Shown in pieces: positions 44,921 through 57,699 of a stretch of DNA of 64,000 bases. Under the pieces are notes generated by a model that was not told the origin of the DNA, made no database searches, and was given only the letters and a program-made list of their open reading frames with translations. Origin of the DNA: Macrocystis pyrifera (Eukaryota > Sar > Phaeophyceae > Laminariales > Laminariaceae); NCBI GenBank assembly GCA_031763025.1, contig JASSKH010000001.1:9899102-9963101 (forward strand), given 5' to 3'. How positions within the stretch are numbered: position 1 is the stretch's first letter; every line of letters starts with the position of its first letter. A program made the translations under genes and the position numbers.

Positions 44921-44963
<43 letters not shown>

Positions 44964-45010
44964 TTACTATTACTACTATTACTACTACTACAACTACCAC
45001 TACTACTAAT
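44921..45010. repeat. (TAC)n microsatellite
   Basis: About 25 TAC units with a few TAT or CTT interruptions, directly left of a MITE copy. Confidence 0.95.
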
Positions 45011-45027
45011 ACTAGTGCTAGTGCTTG

Positions 45028-45227
45028 TTACGGGGGGGCCATAGTAAATAGGACCTACGGTACACACAAAAAACTATATATTTGCTTATTTTTACTAGAA
45101 ATATTTGGGCTTATTTTGCTTATTACGGGGGGCCATAGTAAATAGGACCTACGGTACACACAAAAAACTATATATTTGCTTATTTTTACCAGAAATATTT
45201 GGTCTTATTTACTATGGTCCACCGTAA
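45028..45227. mobile_element. Two tandem MITE-like elements, TTACGGGGGACC family
   Basis: The first copy (45028-45122) has the left end and body but lacks the right end. The second (45123-45227) begins again with TTACGGGGGGCCATAGTAAA and finishes ATTTACTATGGTCCACCGTA. The two share long identical stretches, so the pair looks like a recent duplication or an insertion of one copy into the other. Confidence 0.88.
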
Positions 45228-45259
45228 AATAGTACTACTACTGCTCTACAGTAGGCATC

Positions 45260-45364
45260 TTAACCGAATTAGGGATGCATGCAGCCTTCCCGTTTTGGAG
45301 GAAAACCGACGCAACTTCTAAGCAAGGTTGTCCCCCGAAAAACGGAACTGCAGTCTTAAAATGG
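45260..45364. mobile_element. TTAA/piggyBac-like element, diverged
   Basis: TTAACCGAATTAGGGATGCA, then CTTCCCGTTTTGGAGGA, the arm TTGTCCCCCGAAAAACGGAA and CTGCAGTCTTAAAATGG. It is about 30 bp right of the MITE pair. Confidence 0.55.
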
Positions 45365-45643
45365 TGAAAAAAGGGAGGGTGCGTACATAGCAAGGAAAAA
45401 AAATACACGATGTGGTTCCCAAGAAATATTGGGTGTTGGGTAGCAGCTGTCAATAGCTCCCCGGTCGGGCAACCCGCCGGTCAGAAAATGTTTGGACATA
45501 TGACGCGTGCTATGATGTGGAGGGTCGCTGTAAAAACCACCGCGCCTCTTCGTGAAGAGTGAAAGAGAGGAAGACGCAGCGGGACGGAAAGAGGAAGCAC
45601 AAGGGACAGAGGGAGTCAAGACCAAGATAAAGGGCAGACAGAG

Positions 45644-45644
<1 letters not shown>

Positions 45645-45704
<60 letters not shown>
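45645..45704. repeat. Poly-G run (60 bp)
   Basis: Uninterrupted G homopolymer flanked by GCAGACAGAGC and AGAGAGGGGC. Confidence 0.95.
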
Positions 45705-45705
<1 letters not shown>

Positions 45706-46140
45706 GAGAGGGGCGTACCCGGCAGCGGGCGTGGCGCGTTGGGAACAAGTCAAGGAGCCAGGATTTGTTGTGACCTCCTAAACCGAGAGGAACTACCCGG
45801 TACATACATAGAAATACATATTTTATACATATACGTATACACATATATTTACCCATTTGTATCGTACAGTATTTACGTACTAGGTATTTACTATTATTCA
45901 TATCAACAGTACCTGCAGCAGGCCAATGGGATAGCTCATCGGGTCACATACAAGCCTTGATATTTCCTCGAAAACCAGTTTTTGTGTGGGGTATACGGAG
46001 CTTCCTCAAGCCAGGGCGCCCAGAAGGCAAAGTAATTACTACCCCTGCATGTATATGGTTGCACGCGTGAACATGTGCTCACACCGTTGTACACGTCTAG
46101 TTATACCCCCACCCCCCCCCCCCCTAAATCAATCAATTGG

Positions 46141-46375
46141 CACCGTCATCCATTCGCAAGAAAATCCGCCTCACAAGCAGTTCTTAGTAGGATGCAGTTC
46201 ACCCTTCATGCGACTTGTCCAACACCGCACGGCGCTTCGCGCTTGGTGCAAGCAATGTCCGCCTGGTCTGTGAAAACCCGACGTGCTCCGTCCCGGAATT
46301 GTAGGGATGCGAGGGTCCATGGTCATACGACTACGGCCATGCATGACGATGAGTACACCCCACCCCTACCCCCTC
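46141..46375 (+). mobile_element. Poly(C)-tailed dispersed element
   Basis: CACCGTCATCCATTCGCAAG, CCTCACAAGCAGTTCTTAGT, CGGCGCTTCGCGCTTGGTGC and CATGCATGACGATGAGTACA, then a CA/C-rich tail. The copy starts about 180 bp into the family body, and a C run precedes it. Confidence 0.88.
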
Positions 46376-48712
46376 GACCTTTAGAAAAATCCCAACCACG
46401 TATTTGGGGGACAAACTACTTGAAATTACCCTAATGTATATGGGATATTATTCTTGCACCTGTATATGCAATAGTAAAACAACTGCTACAACCAACACGC
46501 GTTTTCGAGGACAAAAGAAAACAAACAAAAAAATAAATACTATCGTGTATGTATATGATGCGAACGAGTACTGGGGATTTAAGCGAGTTTAGTACTCTTC
46601 GAAAAACGTCTCACGTCTCCAGAGGGCTGTATACGAGGCAAGACGTAAAGAAGCCTGCCTGCATCCATGCGACAAATGTCCACTAGAATTCCCCCTTTTT
46701 TCCATGTCCACAACGTCCATTGGAACGTGGCCTTGTTCTCAACAGACTGCTGTTGTTGCCGCATGTTCTGAAGGAGTTTTTCGAAAGCACTAATCTTGAC
46801 GCAGGGCCTAAATCCCCATCGCCCTCCTCCGCGGCTTTCCTCGAGGGATGATGCCGAGCTTGACTTCATCCAATGTGTCGCGACTCCCGTCCCCTGATTT
46901 CGTTGGGACCAACCAACGTGCTTAACCGCGGCGAAGGACAGCGGATCGAAACGTGGGTACGACAGTAGTACACCGCACTAGAACCATCGCCGGGTGACGC
47001 GCGTATTGTAGCGCGGCAGACATACATACACGACGAACGAAAATAAAGACTGACTGCTTGGGCAGGTCGACGCATGTTATTTTTTATTATTCGCAACCCT
47101 TCGAGCGGAATGGCCATAATAAAGCTTAAGTTCACCACACTAACTTACTATTACGGGGGACCATCATAAATTGTAGGGGAGGGCAAGGGTTGCCCTGCTG
47201 TTCCCTAGGTGTTATCGTATAATAAAAGGTTGGACGGAGATATGAAAATTCTCTCGCGACGTCGATATTTGCCACGTAGAATATTACTTGTTTGAAGATG
47301 CTGCAGTTGCCGCTATTTCGAAGCTAAAAAACAAAACATAATATCACAGTCGCATCGCGCAGATTGCGACGAGCTCGACGTGTCGCGAACACAGCCGTAC
47401 CAAATAAAACGCCGCAGTGAAGTCCAAGATGACAAAATGCATACAAGTTGACTTTTTGCCAATGATCGTTACGTACATGCACTCCGTAAACAACACTCTG
47501 TCGACCGAACAGTTAACATAAATGTAGCTGCGCAGAACTCGAAAGGCTGGACGCGCCGTGCAACATTTCTGCAAAATGCGTTCTAGCAAAAAGACGGAAA
47601 CAAGAAGGCGGGCAGTCCGAATCGAGAAGCAATATCACACAAAAAATCTAAACGTTTCAACACACATGTGAAGAACACGGGAGACGCTCAAGGTGGCGGT
47701 ACGTCGGAGTCGAGTCGGCAAGGCACAGCTGCGCTCCCCGCGTTGTAGTGGCCAGGACTTCGGTAAGGCAGAGGTATGATGGGTCCTTGTCTAGTCGCCT
47801 CGATTATCTCCGCGCGTTCTTGGCTTGCGCGCTCATGGTAGTTAGCACTACGGTATGGTGTCGTTTGTGCCTGGGGAACAGGCAAGGTCATAGACTTTCG
47901 AAGGTAGGCATGCATATGCTGGAAACCATGATACCAGTCATAGTCAAAAATCGTCGCAAGACGTGGTACTCCCCCGAGTATATAATCCTACTTCAACCAC
48001 CGCCCTCTCGAACGCAACTGGGTCACGAAATGGTTCGGAATGGAGTAGATGACAGCTACGAGGCAGTACTCAACGCCTATCATGAAAATGAGTGACGGTG
48101 CTGGCGGCTCTCCGACGTCCTCGTAGATGTCTACACGTGCAGACGCGAAGAGAAAACGCGATCTAGGGCGTTGTCCGCACCCCAAGGAAGAATCGACCAT
48201 ATTGGTGTGCTGATGTGCCGGGCCCAGCTCTCGTCGCAGGGGGGGCACTTAGCAGGTCCAGGAAGTGAGATGTCGGAGGCGGCTCCGGTCAGGAACAAGG
48301 CATTGACTGCATCCTGGAGTGACTGGGGTGATCCGTGCGGAATCAAGACCGGTGCGGGATCTCGCCATCGTGCACATTGGGATGCGGTTATCTCGATATG
48401 GCCATGGTCCTCGACATGGCAATCGGTAGTGTAGTTGCCAGTTGAATCATGGAGCCGTCCGAGTGTACATGATACGAGCATGCCGTTCCACGACGTCACC
48501 TGGCCATCCGCTGTTGGGGTGGAGTTGATCATCAGGTCGAAGGGTGATTCCGAGAGGTCCGATCGAGACCCCGGCCGCTAAGCGGCAGCACCGTCGTTGA
48601 CGTGGGCCGTTTGAGTTCTTCATACCGTAAACTGGCAAAGAAGCGCTGGTGTACCGTTTTTGTTATTTTTATCCGTTAGGACAGGAAATTAATTTTGTTT
48701 CTAGATTCCCCT

Positions 48713-48813
48713 AGGGTAAACCTAGGGAACAGGACCAAATGTTGTTAGTAAAAATATGTACATATATAGGCTTTTGTGCGTACCGTAGGTCCTATTTACT
48801 ATGGACCCCCGTA
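48713..48813. mobile_element. MITE-like element, TTACGGGGGACC family (left end degenerate)
   Basis: Left GGGAACAGGACCAAATGTTG, inner GTGCGTACCGTAGG, right CCTATTTACTATGGACCCCC and GTAA. Confidence 0.8.
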
Positions 48814-50134
48814 ATATGTGATTGTTCACGCGGTGGCCCACGAACTATTAATAGTGAACATTCGGGGAGCACGATCGCTGTTGTCCGCAATTTTTTTTTT
48901 CTTTTTTTCTTTACGTACTCCTCACGTCCCGCGTGAAAGAGGCTGCTATTGTTTACAACGCCAACAAAAACCGAGCGCGCAGGCTTCGTGCACCCATCGG
49001 CCGACGCCCGCCTGCGATCGCAGTGCATGGCCTGAGCCTGAAAGGAAAACCCCCCTGGAAGCCCCGCGACGAAAACGAGGTTGAACCGCGTGGTACAAGC
49101 AGCAAAAACCGAGTCCTGGACTCGGGGTACATCGCGGGCTACCGCTGCTGTAGAGCGAGCCGGAGGGGCAAGGCCAGTCTACGGCTGAACTTCATCCCGC
49201 AGACTGTGGCGGCGACACACAACACCACTGTGAACTGAGAGCAACCGGAGCAGTCACCGGTACTGCCGGCGCAGCTGACGGATCAAAACACTATACATCG
49301 GTTTCTGCCAGTCGCGTATAGGCAGAGCATACCCTCCGCGTGCACTACAGCAGCAGCAGCAGCAGACAGCAGTAGCCGCAGTGACGTCCCGATTGAACCC
49401 CCTGCTCGGGAAAGACCACCGTCCGATCGACCCGTGCTAAGGCGACTAACGGCAACACGTCAACCAATCCAATCCCTGCGATCGTACTCCGAGGGAATAA
49501 CCCCCCATGTTCCAGACTACCATAGCCCCACTTACACACTTGACACTTGATCGTCTCACCTAGTGTAGTAGGCGACATAGAGTACTTCTTGCGTCCCGAT
49601 AGAACACCTCTTACGAACCAAGCTGCCAGCACCGATCTACGAAGCTGGCGAAACGAAAATCCAATAACAATATTAATACCATTGCTGATTGCTACGAAAC
49701 ACACACACCTAATCTTGCTTCTTACGTAGGGACAACAACAAAAAGCAAAGCCCCGCCCGGCCATATGCGCTAAAAACCTCTCTCGCCATGCACACAGCAG
49801 TGCCGCAGGAACAACAGAACGCCTGCGCCATCCGGTTACGCATGTGCACTACCGTACGTGCGGCCAGGCGAAATACGATATAAGTGTTTTTTTCCAATTG
49901 GTTGCCAAAACCGTAAAAGTACCACCATCGTCTCGCAGGGAAGAAACGTTATGTGGGGCGTAATTTCCAGCCTCAATAAGACCAACGTAAAGCCCGGCCG
50001 CCACCAGCGTTAAAAAAAAAAAGACACACCCAACACAACGCCTCTCGTCAGAATAAGCAGTATAGCGTCCAACAGGGACTACAATCGTATTCTACCTCCG
50101 CGTCGAGCAGTAGTACACACGGTGGTCGGGACCC

Positions 50135-50135
<1 letters not shown>

Positions 50136-50232
<97 letters not shown>
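50136..50232. repeat. Poly-C run (97 bp)
   Basis: Longest pure homopolymer in the window, flanked by GGGACCCT and TGCACATTGTGG. No body of the poly(C)-tailed family was recognised on its left, so its origin is open. Confidence 0.95.
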
Positions 50233-51120
50233 TGCACATTGTGGGCGTAAACAACTCCTCGTGAAGGCGTTGAACAACATAGCGATCCCTGCAAGGTGTC
50301 GAAAACCTCTCATTTCGGTGCGCCTCGCGGTGTGCTACATTGTGTTCTGGGTTTCCACAAGCTTTCTGGCAACGCCCATATTGTGCCAAGGGGGGGGGAT
50401 CCCGGCCACCTGTGCAGCGGCGTGCCTATCGCAGTAGCAACGGCCACAGAGACACACGCATTTGTAACCGTAAAAAAGCGTCGCACTATGCGCACTCCAA
50501 GCCGTGCAATCATACGCAACCGGGGGGGGGGGCGAAAAAACAGGGGCCGAGAGGCTGCTGTCAGCCTGGGAAAAAAAAAAAAAAACATATGTCGAGCGCG
50601 CCACAGCCAAAACAAAATTGAGCTACATGCGTACGTACGTACGTACGTACTTGATACGGAGTAGCGGACGAACACAAAAATAAACGTTGTCACAGCAAAT
50701 TAAGTCCCTCGACACAAAAACATACACGCACTCTCGTAAACCTGTCGACGATCAACCCCGACACACGCAGGCTGAAGGGCCAGACCATTGCGCCCGACGT
50801 ACGATAGCGTGTGCGAGATCGCTCGTCGCGGGCGTCTAGAGTCTCGACCAATTTTGGGAATCTGACAGCCGTTCACCATCGCGCCGATGGACGCACCGAA
50901 TAACTTATGTCCTCGCCTCGCCTCGCCTTGGCTCGACACCAGCAGCTACAGCGACCGCCAGTCTACTTGCCCGCGCGTCTCGCTTGCTCCAGCGGCACGA
51001 GATGGACACACCCGACACCCCTCCAAAAAACCGTACCCATCAGCCTGGTTCTGACCATGCACCACCCCCTCTCTCCCAGCCCTATCCAGATCCATGCCGA
51101 CGCTTGCAGACGCGTTCTGC

Positions 51121-51372
51121 GATAGAAGTAGCACATTTCCGCTAAACTTTTTTTTGAATGACGGGGCTCCATAAAACCCCAAATCGTCGGAATGACATTT
51201 TCGTTCCGTAAAATGACAGTTGTGTATGCCTACGAAGGCCATGGGAGTGTTCATCAACCATGTGCACTTTCGTTTTTCTTCAAGTTAAGTCTTGGGGTGA
51301 AGTATAGAGCTCCTCCAGCGAGGAGCCCCGGAAAAAACAATGGTGCACCTCTACCAGCTTTACCGTGGAGTT
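51121..51372 (+). repeat. 250-bp dispersed repeat, copy 3
   Basis: GATAGAAGTAGCACATTTCC (also at 38163), TGACGGGGCTCC, AAATCGTCGGAATGACATTT and GGTGCACCTCTACC, in the same order and orientation as the other two. Confidence 0.75.
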
Positions 51373-51594
51373 CCTCGTAACGGGGGCACGCCCTCCCCCC
51401 CCCCCAAAAAAAAAAAAAAAAAGAAAGCTAAGCCTTAAGCCTCGCGCCAGAATCGCGCCCCGAGACACGTTTTCAAAACCACGCCGTGAGACGATGATGG
51501 TAAGCGCATGCCCCAGCGGTGCCCCCCAATTTTAACAACTTCAAGTGCGCGTCTGTTCTAAAGGACGTGTGTGACGGAGGTGCCATGATAGCCG

Positions 51595-54500
51595 TTACAA
51601 TCCCCATCGGTCGGCCAGCTTCTTGAACTCTTCCCAGATCAGGAAGGTGTAGATCGTGTGGGGCTTTGCACCGTGAGTCATGGGGAGACGAGACGAGACG
51701 TGGGATAGACGAACCACCGTTCGTGCACGTTGCCATCGACGGCACGGGAGGAAGCGAGCGACGGGCGCGGAGAAGCGAGGGAGCACGGAACGAGGGGGCG
51801 TGTTGCAGCTAAAAAAATAATGTACCGGCATGCGGCGTGGCGGCAAGAAGACGCGAACAAAACAGGTGTCAGGCGGAGACCTAGTCTTCCACCTTTCTCT
51901 CTCTCATTCTCTCTCTCTCCCCCCCTCTTCCTCTTCTCTCTCTCTTCCTGTCTTTCTTTGCCCTTCTCTCTCACCAACTTCGATAGACAGTACCCGGGAA
52001 ACAAACAAACAAAAAACACCAGGTCGGTACGAAAGCAACGACACCGCGCCGCAAAAACGGCCACCAGCATACAAGTTTCAGCAAAAAAAAAAACAATCAC
52101 GCGCGGAGGGCAAAAAGCCTTCAGCCCCTCCCCCCACGAAAAAAAACAAAAGAGACACGCGACGGATTTCGCAACCAAGGTTGCATTGCCGGCTAAATAT
52201 CCATCTGCGAAACTTCAATGTGCCATGTAAAAAAACACCCACCCTCGCAAGTAACGCTGGACTGAACGGGCATACATATCGCGCACGGATTAACTCACCC
52301 CTAGTCGGAAGTAATGCGGGGTCCAACCCTTGTACAGCTGTTAGTAGGAGAATCGAGCGTTGGCATCGCGGTGCCGGTCACACGCGTACCGCGCGGTGTC
52401 GCGCCAGGGAGTTGTTTGCACCACCGCCCCGATAATAGTTGCATTGAGGGAAGTGTCACCACCGCCGCAAAAAACGGTTATCGGGAGGGAACGCCGTTCC
52501 GCCCCCGCCCCCCCCCCCGCGCCACACCCACACCGCCGCCACAGTGAAAAGACAAAACGTATCAACCCCCCAATCGATAATGTGCGAATATATACAAGCG
52601 AATAGATGGAACAGGACCACGCCGGACCGGACCGTTCCGCACGAAAGGAAAAAACGCGCCACCGGACCGCGCGGCAAGATTTTTTGCCGCGACATGTTGT
52701 GTAGTGGACATTCCCCGCGCGTGGTCGCCGGTGGAAGTAGAAGGGTTCGGAAAGGAGAAGCAAGAGCGGCACAGGGTAGGGAAGGGCGGAGCAGGGCAGG
52801 GCAGTGGGCGGGAAGGAAGCGGCAGGACAGGACAGGACAGGACAGGACAGGACAGGACAGGACAGGACAGGACAGGACAGGACAGGACAGGACAGGACAG
52901 GACAGGACAGAACAGGAAAGGGCAGGCAGGACATAAACAGGACAGAGGAAGCAGCAGGCGTTCAAATAAAGCAAGAGTGCGAGAGCCAGCACAGACAAGC
53001 ACAGATCAGATTGGAAAATGGTTTCGGCCCCGCAGCGCCCCCAAGCACAGCAAAACAAAACAAAACTACCACCTTCGTGCCATTGTGCGTGATATTGGTA
53101 GTATCGTCGTGCAGATTGCTTGCTGTCATATCACGCTTCGTTCAGGCGCAGCAGGGGATGGGCCGGCATAAACAAAAAATCACTTGGGTTTCAGCCCGAC
53201 ATACATATCGGGAAAAACAAAACTGGGGGAAACTGCTTGCGGCGGGGGTGCATCATTCCGCAGAGGAAACCACGGTCTGGCACCTCGACCAAGTGCGCTA
53301 GTTTTGGACCAGTGCCGCCTTTATGGCCTGAAACAAAACAATCCGAACGCGAATACTCCCACCGCTGGAGAATTGCGGAGGCTGTGCGAGCGTCCATCTG
53401 AGCCAGAGCCACCTTGCCTCTGCCTAGCCGGTGCAAGCCTACGCTGGTGTTGAATCCCGGAGACACAGCGGTCGCTGTGTTTGTCCCCAGGCATGATGAA
53501 AAAAAAACATAAACGATGGAAACAAGCCGCCACTTGGCTGCTACGAGTAGTGAAAAGGCACTATCGCGGAAACAAAAAAGTGGAGTGGCTTCCTTGCACC
53601 AGAGGTCAGACGTGCACGTGCGCTAGTAACGCGATATCACACCACATAAAAATATATTATTACGGCGTACCATATTAAATAGGACCTACCGTACACACAA
53701 AAACCTTTACCTGTATATTTTTACTAAGAATATTTGGTCCTATTTATTATGGTCCCCCTTAATAAAACTTTCCCCGAGGTATATCTATCACGCCACGTCA
53801 CGATGCGTCACACGGACCGAACCGAACCAAACCGAATCGAACCGAACCGAACGGTCCACCCCCGCCGCAGCCAGCGCGCCATACACTACTGTTTCCATTG
53901 GAATTATCCCGAACCCGCGGGCGGCCCCCCACATCGGTCGCCCCCGGCCGCGCCGCCTTCGGCGCCTTTGTTTCGCTTACCCCTCTGAACCCTTCGGCCT
54001 TGACGGTCTTCACGGCGCAGTCGAGGGGTCCCGTGTACCGCTCCGCCACGCCAGTGCCCTGTGTGTACAGCCGGGTGCTGATGACGTCGAAAGGGTTCAT
54101 GGCCGTCGTTACCATCAGGCCGGCCACCATGCTAGACGCCAAGTACCTAAAGCAAGAAAAAAACAAGAAAAAAACGAGAAACAAAACAAAACAGGTTATG
54201 CGAGCTTGTCCAGGCAAGGGGAATTATACTGATTGATTTTTAACGGTTTCAGAAAACCTTTGCCCGGGTCATCGATCCCCTGCTTCACGATCCTGGCTAG
54301 ACCTTGCAGGGCAAACGTTATCCCTGATCTGATCTGATCTGATCTGATCTGATCTGATCTAATCTGATCTGATCTGCGTGGTCCAAGCTCGTGGTCGCCG
54401 GGGGTGGGTGGGTGGGAGCCGTATTGAATCTGTACGAGGAAGGACATCATTTCTGGGTTGGATCTGTACTGTACATAGATCCTGGCTCGTACCCGTTAGG

Positions 54501-56049
54501 ATCTGTGGATGATTTATCTGTAAATGATCTATCCGACCTACGCGTTATCCCACACTTTTATTAGTGTCCAAACAATTCGCCGTCAAAACCGAGGGTGCAA
54601 CGTCTAACGAGGGCGAGTTGAAGAGGGATTGATTGGGGTTCCTCGACAAGCGCAACAGACACAAAGTTCAAATGAACCTAAAAAAAATAAGTTAGAAGGG
54701 ATTGGATGGATTCCTCGACAAGCGCAACAGACACAAAAACCAAGCCAACAAAATTCAGTTGGAGAGGGGTAAGTTGGATTCCTCCACAAGCGCAACAGAC
54801 ACAAACATCAAGCCAACAAAAAATTGAGTTGGAGAGGGATTGGTTGGATTTCCACGACGAGCACAACAGACACAGCATTCCGTGGACAAGGCGGACGAGT
54901 GAGTCTGCCCTCCACGTCCCCGCCCGCATCCGACGTCATGGGGGCAGCAGTGGTGCATAGTGCTCACGGAAACACTATTTAGTAAATCATGTCAGGGGGC
55001 AGGCAGGTTGGACGGAGTTCGTAGGTATTCTGTCGGGGACACGCAGAACATGATCTTTCGTTGTTTGGTTTGCGGGGAGGGGTGGGGGGGGGGGGTGAGA
55101 CGTAACGCCACCAGCAATTTCCACACGAAAAAATCAGAGCCTGTGCGTGCCCAGCGGGGGAGGGGGGGGGGGGGGGGGCAGAGAACCTACGTCAGTTTCA
55201 ATGATCATGCAGTAATACGCTCAGCGACAGGTTGGTGAGGGGGGGAGCAGGCGGCAGCTGGCCGACGGCCTGCAGACATTGGGGAGGCGGATACTTCCTG
55301 CGGACATCGACACGCGAGCATCTCCACACCCGACGCCCAAAGCAATACATGCGCAGAGGACAGCACCACGGTCTGTCGCACCACCCACTAGCGTACGCCG
55401 ACAGACCGCGTCGAAACACGCACTGCACGAAAAAAAAAACGCCAACCTTGTACATACCCTCGTGAAAAACACGTACACAGGAAACACGCCGCGGTGACAA
55501 GTACTAAGTAACAATCTGCCGACTTCTATCTCCTGGCAATGGCCCGCCCTTCCCTCTCCCCTTCCTTTCGGGCGAGAGCGGCGGGGTTTAAAATACCACA
55601 AACTCTCTCTCACACACACACAACACTCGTCTTCTATATAGCAGCAACGAGTAAACAAGGCCCACTTAACTGACAAACCTAAACACAAACCTCGTCGACA
55701 GCAGCAGGAGCAGCAAGCAGTAACCCCCCCCCCCCTTTTCACGGGAAACCAAACGCCTCTCAATGCCCCTCTTAGGGGAGGGGAAACCCCTCCCGCCCGC
55801 CCTCCAACGAAGCGACCACTACTCACCACTACATACCACCCCCCCCCAACCCCAAACGACCCTCACGCGTAAACGTTGTCCTCGAAGAGTCCGGTGCCCA
55901 GGACGGCTGCCTTGCAGGAAGAATAGGAGGACAGCTGGGCTGCAGAGCCGACCATGACCCGCATCACCGAGGCGCTCATCCCTCGCGAGAGGCCTCGCGG
56001 CCCTTCCTTCTGGAGCACGTCCGTCACCGCGTGCCACATCCCCCGGTAC
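51595..56049 (-). CDS. Mitochondrial carrier (oxaloacetate carrier / SLC25A34-35 type), C-terminal half
   Basis: Six-helix inner-membrane carrier that exchanges metabolites between mitochondrial matrix and cytosol; the best fit is the yeast Oac1 / SLC25A34-35 branch. Exons in transcript order: 56049-55867, 54146-53981, 52337-52299 and 51663-51595 (TAA), with phases 2, 0 and 0 matching at each join. The first visible exon carries repeat 2 (KEGPRGLSRGMSASVMRVMVG, helix 4 start AAQLSSYSSCK). The next has the third carrier signature PFDVISTRLYTQ; the Ser in place of the usual charged residue is typical of this branch. It is followed by GPLDCAVKTVKAEG. The last two exons give LYKGWTPHYFRLG and PHTIYTFLIWEEFKKLADRW. 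About 155 residues are present. The N-terminal half (repeat 1) was not found and should lie right of 56049, beyond inserted repeats. No break was seen in the part present. Confidence 0.9.
52824..52910. repeat. (GGACA)n pentanucleotide microsatellite
   Basis: Seventeen or so perfect GACAG units in the carrier intron 52338-53980. Confidence 0.97.
53660..53763. mobile_element. MITE-like element, TTACGGGGGACC family
   Basis: TTACGGCGTACCATATTAAA at left, CCTATTTATTATGGTCCCCC and TTAA at right, inner CCGTACACACAAAAACC and AATATTTGGT. It is in a carrier intron. Confidence 0.87.
54325..54375. repeat. (GATCT)n pentanucleotide microsatellite
   Basis: Ten TGATC-type units with one A variant; GATCTGTA words continue sparsely to 54540. 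Confidence 0.95.
54600..54880. repeat. Minisatellite in a carrier intron, about 75-80 bp unit
   Basis: Four units share GATTCCTCGACAAGCGCAAC, AGACACAAA, AGCCAACAAA and GTTGGAGAGGGATTGGTTGG. The first and last units are more diverged. Confidence 0.85.
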
Positions 56050-56074
56050 CTGATCATCGCCGGCCGCAGCGTGG

Positions 56075-56685
56075 GGGAGGTGAATGGGGGGGTTGGGGGG
56101 CGTGGGCGCGGTGGTGGTGGTGGTGGTGGTGGGTGGCGGGGGGCAGGGGGGGGACGGGGGGCGGGGGGGGGTGTACTCATTATCATGCATGGCCGTAGTC
56201 GTATGACCATAGACCCTCGCATCCCTACAATGCCGGGAGGGAGCATGTCGGGTTTTCACCGACCACGCAGACATTGCTTGCACCAAGCGCGAAGCGCCGT
56301 GAGGTGTTGGGCGAGTCGCATGAAGGGTGAGCTGCATCCTACCAAGAACCGCTTTAGAGGCGGATTTTCTTGCATATGGATGACAGCATCAATAAATTGA
56401 TTTAATTTCTGGTGTGGCCACTTCCAGAGACAGCAATGGGTTTACTATGGAACTGCCTCGTGGGTGCCTCACCATATACACACTACGTGATACGATCATC
56501 CCCCTTGTGCAGAGTAAAGATTCTCCCCGCACAAAAATGATCTAACTCGACTGCCAGCCGTGGTAACCGCCAAAAAAAAACAAAAAAAAACGGTATCCTG
56601 GCTGTCTAGCTCACGCAGTGGGAGGCGTGTTTTACAGCGTCGTCGCCAACCGACGTCAACCCAACCTATGTATATATAGGAGAGG
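56075..56685 (-). mobile_element. Poly(C)-tailed dispersed element, near full length, inverted
   Basis: On the minus strand: a 5' part (56685-56546) with CCAACCGACGTC on the plus strand and a T-rich run, the body (56545-56176), then a C-rich tail (56175-56075) with GGT/GCG interruptions. Same order of parts as the copy at 37187. It lies upstream of the first visible carrier exon. Confidence 0.88.
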
Positions 56686-57092
56686 GGGCGTGGGCGTGGT
56701 GTTGGTGGTGGGTTGGGGGGGGCAGGGGGGGACGGGGGGGGGGGGTGAGGGGGTGTTGAGGGGGTGGGGGCGGGTACTCTTTATCATGCATGGCCGTAGT
56801 CGTATGACCATATACCCTCGCATCCGTACAATGCCGGGACGGGGCACGTCGGGCTTTCACCGACCAGGCAGACATTGCTTGCACCAAGCGCGAAGCGCCG
56901 TGAGGTGTTGGGCGAGTGGGAGGGGGCACTCATCATCATGCATAGCCTAGCCGTAGCCGCATGACCATAGACCTTAGTATCCCTACAATGCCGGCACGGA
57001 GCACGTCGGGTTTTCACCGACCAGGCGAACATTGCTTGCACCAAGCGGAAAAGCCGTGATGTGTTGGGCAAGCCGCATGAAGGGTGAGGGGA
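56686..57092 (-). mobile_element. Two further truncated poly(C)-tailed copies in head-to-tail series
   Basis: Copy at 56686-56930: C-rich tail, then TCATGCATGGCCGTAGTCGT, GCCGGGACGGGGCACGTCGG, up to GTGAGGTGTTGGGCGAG. The second, at 56931-57092, has a short C-rich tail, CATCATGCATAG, GCCGGCACGGAGCACGTCGG, and ends GCCGCATGAAGGGTGAG. With the neighbour on the left this makes three in series. Confidence 0.85.
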
Positions 57093-57699
57093 GGGGATGG
57101 TGTACACAGAGAGCGAGGGTTAAAATGGCGGCGAGGCCGTTTGATCGGGGCCTGAAGGATAGCCGCCCAAGGCCGAGATGACCACGAAATTTCTCAGAAT
57201 ATGCTGCCTGCGAGGAGTCGACAGTGACCGTGACCGTGTACGTACGCATATTTATCTACATCGTGGAAACATGACATAAAACAATACGTTCTATCCTGTC
57301 GCTAGGACTAGAAGCAGACGTCGACTATACAGCAAGCAACTACTCCCCCTAATGTACCTAGTCCAGGGCCAACAGGGAGCATATGGGGAAGGGTGTACTT
57401 CATTTTCTATTTTTCATGTTTTTATGCTGCGCGTGATGATTTTGGGGTTGCAGCAGTTTCCCGCGCGACTCCGGTGCTCGCTTCCTTGCTCCCTGGCGCG
57501 TTCGTTTTTGCTGCCGTACTTAGTGATCAAATTGTTCTCGAAAACGTGAGAACACAATTTCGCCGCACTCCCCGGCGAATCAAAACTGGCAACCGTACGC
57601 GGTACTCGAAAGGCAGTGGCGGTGAATATAAATACAACTATAATTACGATTTTTAGGGTCGTTGTCACTTGCTAGCTCTTGGCAGACAGACCGACTGAT

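Larger units (their letters stand above)
44346..51594. other. Gene-poor repeat stretch between the Cys-rich gene and the carrier
   Basis: Contains CTCCTC and TAC arrays, three MITE copies, a TTAA element, a poly(C)-tailed element, 60-bp poly-G, 97-bp poly-C and one 250-bp repeat. Two open frames look mildly gene-like: the minus strand at 48131-48532 (133 codons) and the plus strand ending TGA at 49238. Neither has splice partners or a recognised motif, so they are not called. Confidence 0.55.

Noticed and set aside
46579..46869. 96-codon minus-strand open frame
   Set aside because: No recognised motif, no splice partners; between repeats and of a length expected by chance.
48131..48532. 133-codon minus-strand open frame
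   Set aside because: No start or splice context, no motif, neighbouring frames equally open; noted as possible but not supported.
51730..52435. Plus-strand frames of 166 and 201 codons
   Set aside because: They cross CT-rich and A-rich runs and the opposite strand of a confirmed carrier exon (52299-52337); no motif.
52341..53058. Minus-strand frames of 146-200 codons
   Set aside because: Their length comes from the GACAG pentanucleotide array (SCPVL repeats).
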